A stretch of DNA of 64,000 nt from Bradyrhizobium sp. CSA207 (GTDB lineage: Bacteria; Pseudomonadota; Alphaproteobacteria; Rhizobiales; Xanthobacteraceae). Made by a program: the position numbers and the translations under genes. The notes below the pieces were generated by a model, which saw only the letters and a program-made list of their open reading frames with translations, was not told the origin of the DNA and did not search any database. This document shows positions 61,696 to 64,000 of this stretch, one piece after another (positions within the stretch are counted from its first letter, which is position 1; every line of letters begins with the position of its first letter). The stretch lies in the NCBI RefSeq assembly GCF_029051685.1, contig NZ_JAACFT010000004.1, positions 238,755 to 302,754 of the forward strand, in the 5' to 3' direction.

Positions 61696-63042
61696 TTAGT
61701 CGGTCGTGTCGGCGACACGGACGGAATACGCGTTGCGCTTGAAGAACGGGAAGCGCGAAAGCACCAGAATCGAAGGATCGACTCCGGCTAGCCGGCGGCA
61801 CAGCAAATTCAGGACGATGGTCGCGAACGCCAGCGACACGGTCGCTGAGATCGCTGCGCCCAGCACCCCGAGCCAGGGAATGAGGACAAGAAATCCCACC
61901 AGCCGCACCGCCACATTCGCGGCAACAACCGGGACATATTTCCGCTCATGGCCAGTGAGCTGGAGGATGGCTGCGGACGGACCGCCAGCGGCCTGAATGG
62001 CAGTGCCGATTGCGAGCACGATCAGGACCGAATGCTGCGCGGCGAAATGGGGCCCGAACAGGTTGAGGAGGTAGGGGCCGCCAATCCAGATGATTACGAG
62101 CCCGCTGACCACGCAAAGCGCGGTCACCTCCGCCATGAGCTGCAGCGTCCGCTTGAATTCCTGGTGGTTCTTGCTGAAGTATAGCGAGGGAAGCCGGCGC
62201 GCCCCGAAACTATACAGGGCGGCCGACAGCATGGCGAAGATGTTGGCGAGGCGCGAAGCGGCGAAATAGATTCCCGCGGTCGTCGGGTCCAGCATCCAGT
62301 ACACAAGGATGACGTCGAAGTACTGGTTGGCAACCTCGAGGATGGATGCGACCCAGAAATGCAGGGCACTCGATCTCCAGCGCGAAGGCTCCGAGCGAGC
62401 CGGCGTGCCGCGCAGGTTCGGCAGGGCTCGCGCAATCGCAATGATCTGCGCGACCACACCCACTGACATGGCAATCGTCATCACGGCGATCAATTCGGCA
62501 GGTTCGAGTTGTCGATGACCGAACAGCACTGCAAGCAGAAACAGGACGACGCCGACCCGCCAGAAGAGCTCCCTGTTTCCTTCTCCCATGAGAATGCTGA
62601 CCAGCGAGCGCGCGATCTGGCTGCCGAGCATCAGCCCGGCGTTCACCGCAGTATAGGCCGACACCGCCAGTATCAGCAGCCACCAATCGCCTCTGATGTT
62701 CGCCGCCAGTGCGATCGCGGCGACTGCAACCACCATCGCAACGAAGGAGATCTTCAGGCTCGATAGGAGCACACCTTTCGTGAGGTCGTGCCGATCGCCC
62801 ACCTGGTACTCGTTCAGGAAACGCACCAGAAGCGATTCCTGGCCGACCAGTCCCACGACGGCCGCGATCTGGGCGACCGAAATCCAGGTCGCAAAGATGC
62901 CGAACCCATCCGGCGACATTGTTCGTGCCGCCAGCGAGAACAATGCGAACGCAAGCGCACCGCTGGCGACCTTCAGGAGGATGGTCCCGGCAACACCGCG
63001 CGTCACGTCGCGTCGCATGAATTGGATGATGGATTCGATCAT
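61696..63042 (-). CDS. Polysaccharide flippase (Wzx / oligosaccharide flippase family)
   Basis: A 448-residue inner-membrane protein with about 12-14 predicted spans. The N-terminal pattern GVAGTILLKVASGALAFALFSLAARTMSPDGFGIFA is typical of MATE-like Wzx/RfbX transporters, with a central loop GTPARSEPSRWRSS and the YFDVILVYWMLDPTTAGIYFAASRLAN helix. It would flip a lipid-linked repeat unit to the periplasm for the polymerase encoded at the right edge. Its start faces that gene across 332 nt. Confidence 0.9.
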   Translation of the reverse strand: MIESIIQFMRRDVTRGVAGTILLKVASGALAFALFSLAARTMSPDGFGIFATWISVAQIAAVVGLVGQESLLVRFLNEYQVGDRHDLTKGVLLSSLKISFVAMVVAVAAIALAANIRGDWWLLILAVSAYTAVNAGLMLGSQIARSLVSILMGEGNRELFWRVGVVLFLLAVLFGHRQLEPAELIAVMTIAMSVGVVAQIIAIARALPNLRGTPARSEPSRWRSSALHFWVASILEVANQYFDVILVYWMLDPTTAGIYFAASRLANIFAMLSAALYSFGARRLPSLYFSKNHQEFKRTLQLMAEVTALCVVSGLVIIWIGGPYLLNLFGPHFAAQHSVLIVLAIGTAIQAAGGPSAAILQLTGHERKYVPVVAANVAVRLVGFLVLIPWLGVLGAAISATVSLAFATIVLNLLCRRLAGVDPSILVLSRFPFFKRNAYSVRVADTTD

Positions 63043-63374
63043 GAAAGTTACGAGGGCGGCTTCCCGAGGGAAACACGTTACGATACCGGCGGCAGCCTAG
63101 CACGCGAAAAGACCGCGAGTGTTAATGTGCGGCTTCCAGGATGTTTCCGGCCGCGACTGCTGCGACGGTGCGCCGGGTGCATCATGGTGGAACACCATCG
63201 TTCCAGCTGTCCCAGATAGAGCAAGGCCCGCCTCACCGAACAACGGCACAGCGCCGCGCAGCTTCCGGCGGGAGGCGATATCGGCCGCTCAACTGCGCAA
63301 TGGCACGCCGGTAAGCACCGCCGCGCGCGATCCGCGATAGCAATTTATTAACCGTGCTTAAGGAAGGTCAGGTC
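63043..63374. other. 332-nt divergent intergenic region
   Basis: It lies between the flippase (minus) and O-antigen ligase-like (plus) starts and should hold both promoters. A TTAA-N6-TTAA arrangement occurs at 63348-63361, just before the ribosome site of the right-hand gene. A TGGCACG box at 63301 is not followed by a proper -12 element. A small open frame at 63119-63340 has no family similarity. Confidence 0.5.
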
Positions 63375-64000
63375 ATGGCCAGCCTGCAGACCGAGGTGAA
63401 TTCCGGGGTACCCGAAAGCGCGATCTGGAAAACGCGCGGCGCCGGCGTGGAAAAGCTTGCCAGGATCGTCATCGGCAGTTCGATCACCGTCAATGTGGTC
63501 GCATCGATGGGCACCTTCAACGCCGCGCTGCTGCCTGCGGAGTTCACCAATCTGCAACAGGCGATCGCTCTATTGATGTGGGGCGTCCTGATCTACGCCA
63601 GTGCCTTCGTGCGTCCACGGCTGCGGCTGCAGTTCAATCCCGACCTGATCGTGCTGGTGGCATTCTATGCTCTGGCCGCCATTTCCGTGGCCTGGAGCAG
63701 CGTCGGCGCCGCTGCGATCATGAAGAGCGCGGCGCTTGTGGTGACGACCTTCGGTGCGTTCTGCCTCATCACGCGCGTCGACATCGACGAGATCGTGAGG
63801 TCGACGGCGCTCGGTCTCTTCATCCTGGTCGCCGCATCGGCTTTTTGTGCGGTCTTCGTGCCCGAGATCGGGGTAGACCAGAGCTGGATGCACAATGGTC
63901 AGTGGCAAGGAATCTATGAATCGAAGCAGACGCTCGGCTTCATCAGCGCATATCTGATGTTTTTTGCCTGCTATCGGAAGATGAGGGGGCAGGGGTGGGT
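63375..64000 (+). CDS. O-antigen ligase / Wzy-type polymerase, 5' part (runs off window)
   Basis: The frame from ATG 63375 is open to the right edge, giving 208 residues. It has hydrophobic segments at about 35-55, 63-78, 90-108, 112-130 and 143-165. The motif NGQWQGIYESKQTLGFISAYL is the start of the conserved periplasmic loop of O-antigen ligase/polymerase proteins (usually RG(I/V)F..KN.LG). It would polymerise the flipped repeat unit. The C-terminal half is outside the window. Confidence 0.85.
   Translation, partial: MASLQTEVNSGVPESAIWKTRGAGVEKLARIVIGSSITVNVVASMGTFNAALLPAEFTNLQQAIALLMWGVLIYASAFVRPRLRLQFNPDLIVLVAFYALAAISVAWSSVGAAAIMKSAALVVTTFGAFCLITRVDIDEIVRSTALGLFILVAASAFCAVFVPEIGVDQSWMHNGQWQGIYESKQTLGFISAYLMFFACYRKMRGQGW

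Noticed and set aside
63301..63316. TGGCACG box resembling a sigma-54 -24 element before the O-antigen ligase gene
   Set aside because: The -12 position reads AAGC and the GG-GC spacing is 11, so the element is not functional by consensus.
63119..63340. 73-codon open frame in the flippase/ligase intergenic region
   Set aside because: No family pattern, poor ribosome site, and it fills a region that must hold two promoters.
63348..63361. TTAA-N6-TTAA as a CtrA site
   Set aside because: CtrA sites need seven bases between the TTAA halves; here there are six.

Overview
The window looks like chromosome from a high-GC alphaproteobacterium of the Bradyrhizobium type. This is inferred from base composition, dense ATGA-overlap operons, many ABC uptake systems and catabolic genes, and gene families common in that group; no taxonomic marker is present. 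I saw no rRNA, tRNA, CRISPR array, transposase or phage gene. Nearly all of the window is coding.

Region 1 (1-20.3 kb, mostly + strand) is a nitrogen-scavenging block. It holds the 3' end of an acyl-CoA synthetase and the three enzymes of the classical hydantoin route: N-carbamoyl-D-amino acid hydrolase, divergent hydantoin racemase and D-hydantoinase. A flavin-reductase-like protein, an NAD-dependent epimerase, a short-chain dehydrogenase and a flavin monooxygenase accompany them. Two complete peptide/nickel-type ABC importers follow, one with a fused double ATPase and one with separate ATPases. Each binding-protein gene is preceded by a -24/-12 element that fits a sigma-54 promoter. A Bug-type binding protein and an AraC-type regulator (opposite strand, with its own terminator) close the block.

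Region 2 (22.1-34.0 kb) is a minus-strand aromatic-degradation operon with a divergent LysR regulator. It encodes a Dabb protein, maleylacetate reductase, a TRZ/ATZ-type amidohydrolase, a beta-hydroxyacid dehydrogenase, hydroxyquinol-type intradiol dioxygenase, an FAD-linked oxidase, a sugar-type (CUT2) ABC importer and a YciI protein. Hydroxyquinol would be cleaved to maleylacetate and reduced to 3-oxoadipate. A 10-bp GC hairpin spans the last stop codon.

Region 3 (34.0-56.2 kb, minus strand) is a long, tightly packed assembly and the most unusual part of the window. A Liv-type importer (livK, an AraC regulator, livH, livM, livG) leads into a LivF ATPase fused to a Tm-1/UPF0261 domain, then the matching TIM-barrel PEP-hydrolase-like protein. 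Next come a flotillin-like protein with a hendecad coiled coil built from 44-residue repeats, two SRPBCC paralogues and a molybdenum hydroxylase in coxM-S-L-D-E order. The hydroxylase large subunit is split into two ORFs by one in-frame TAG followed directly by ATG, with AGGAGG placed 6 nt before that ATG. Hydrolases follow: an amidohydrolase, an MBL-fold enzyme, and an SMP-30/isochorismatase fusion whose catalytic cysteine is serine. An azoreductase-like flavoprotein ends the run. Together they suggest uptake, hydroxylation and ring or lactone opening of an unidentified, probably heterocyclic, substrate.

Region 4 (56.5-64 kb) is an exopolysaccharide locus. It has a GINT1-like propeller protein, a family-4 glycosyltransferase, a Wzz/Wzc-like protein with a degenerate kinase domain, a Wzx-type flippase and the 5' part of an O-antigen ligase/polymerase.
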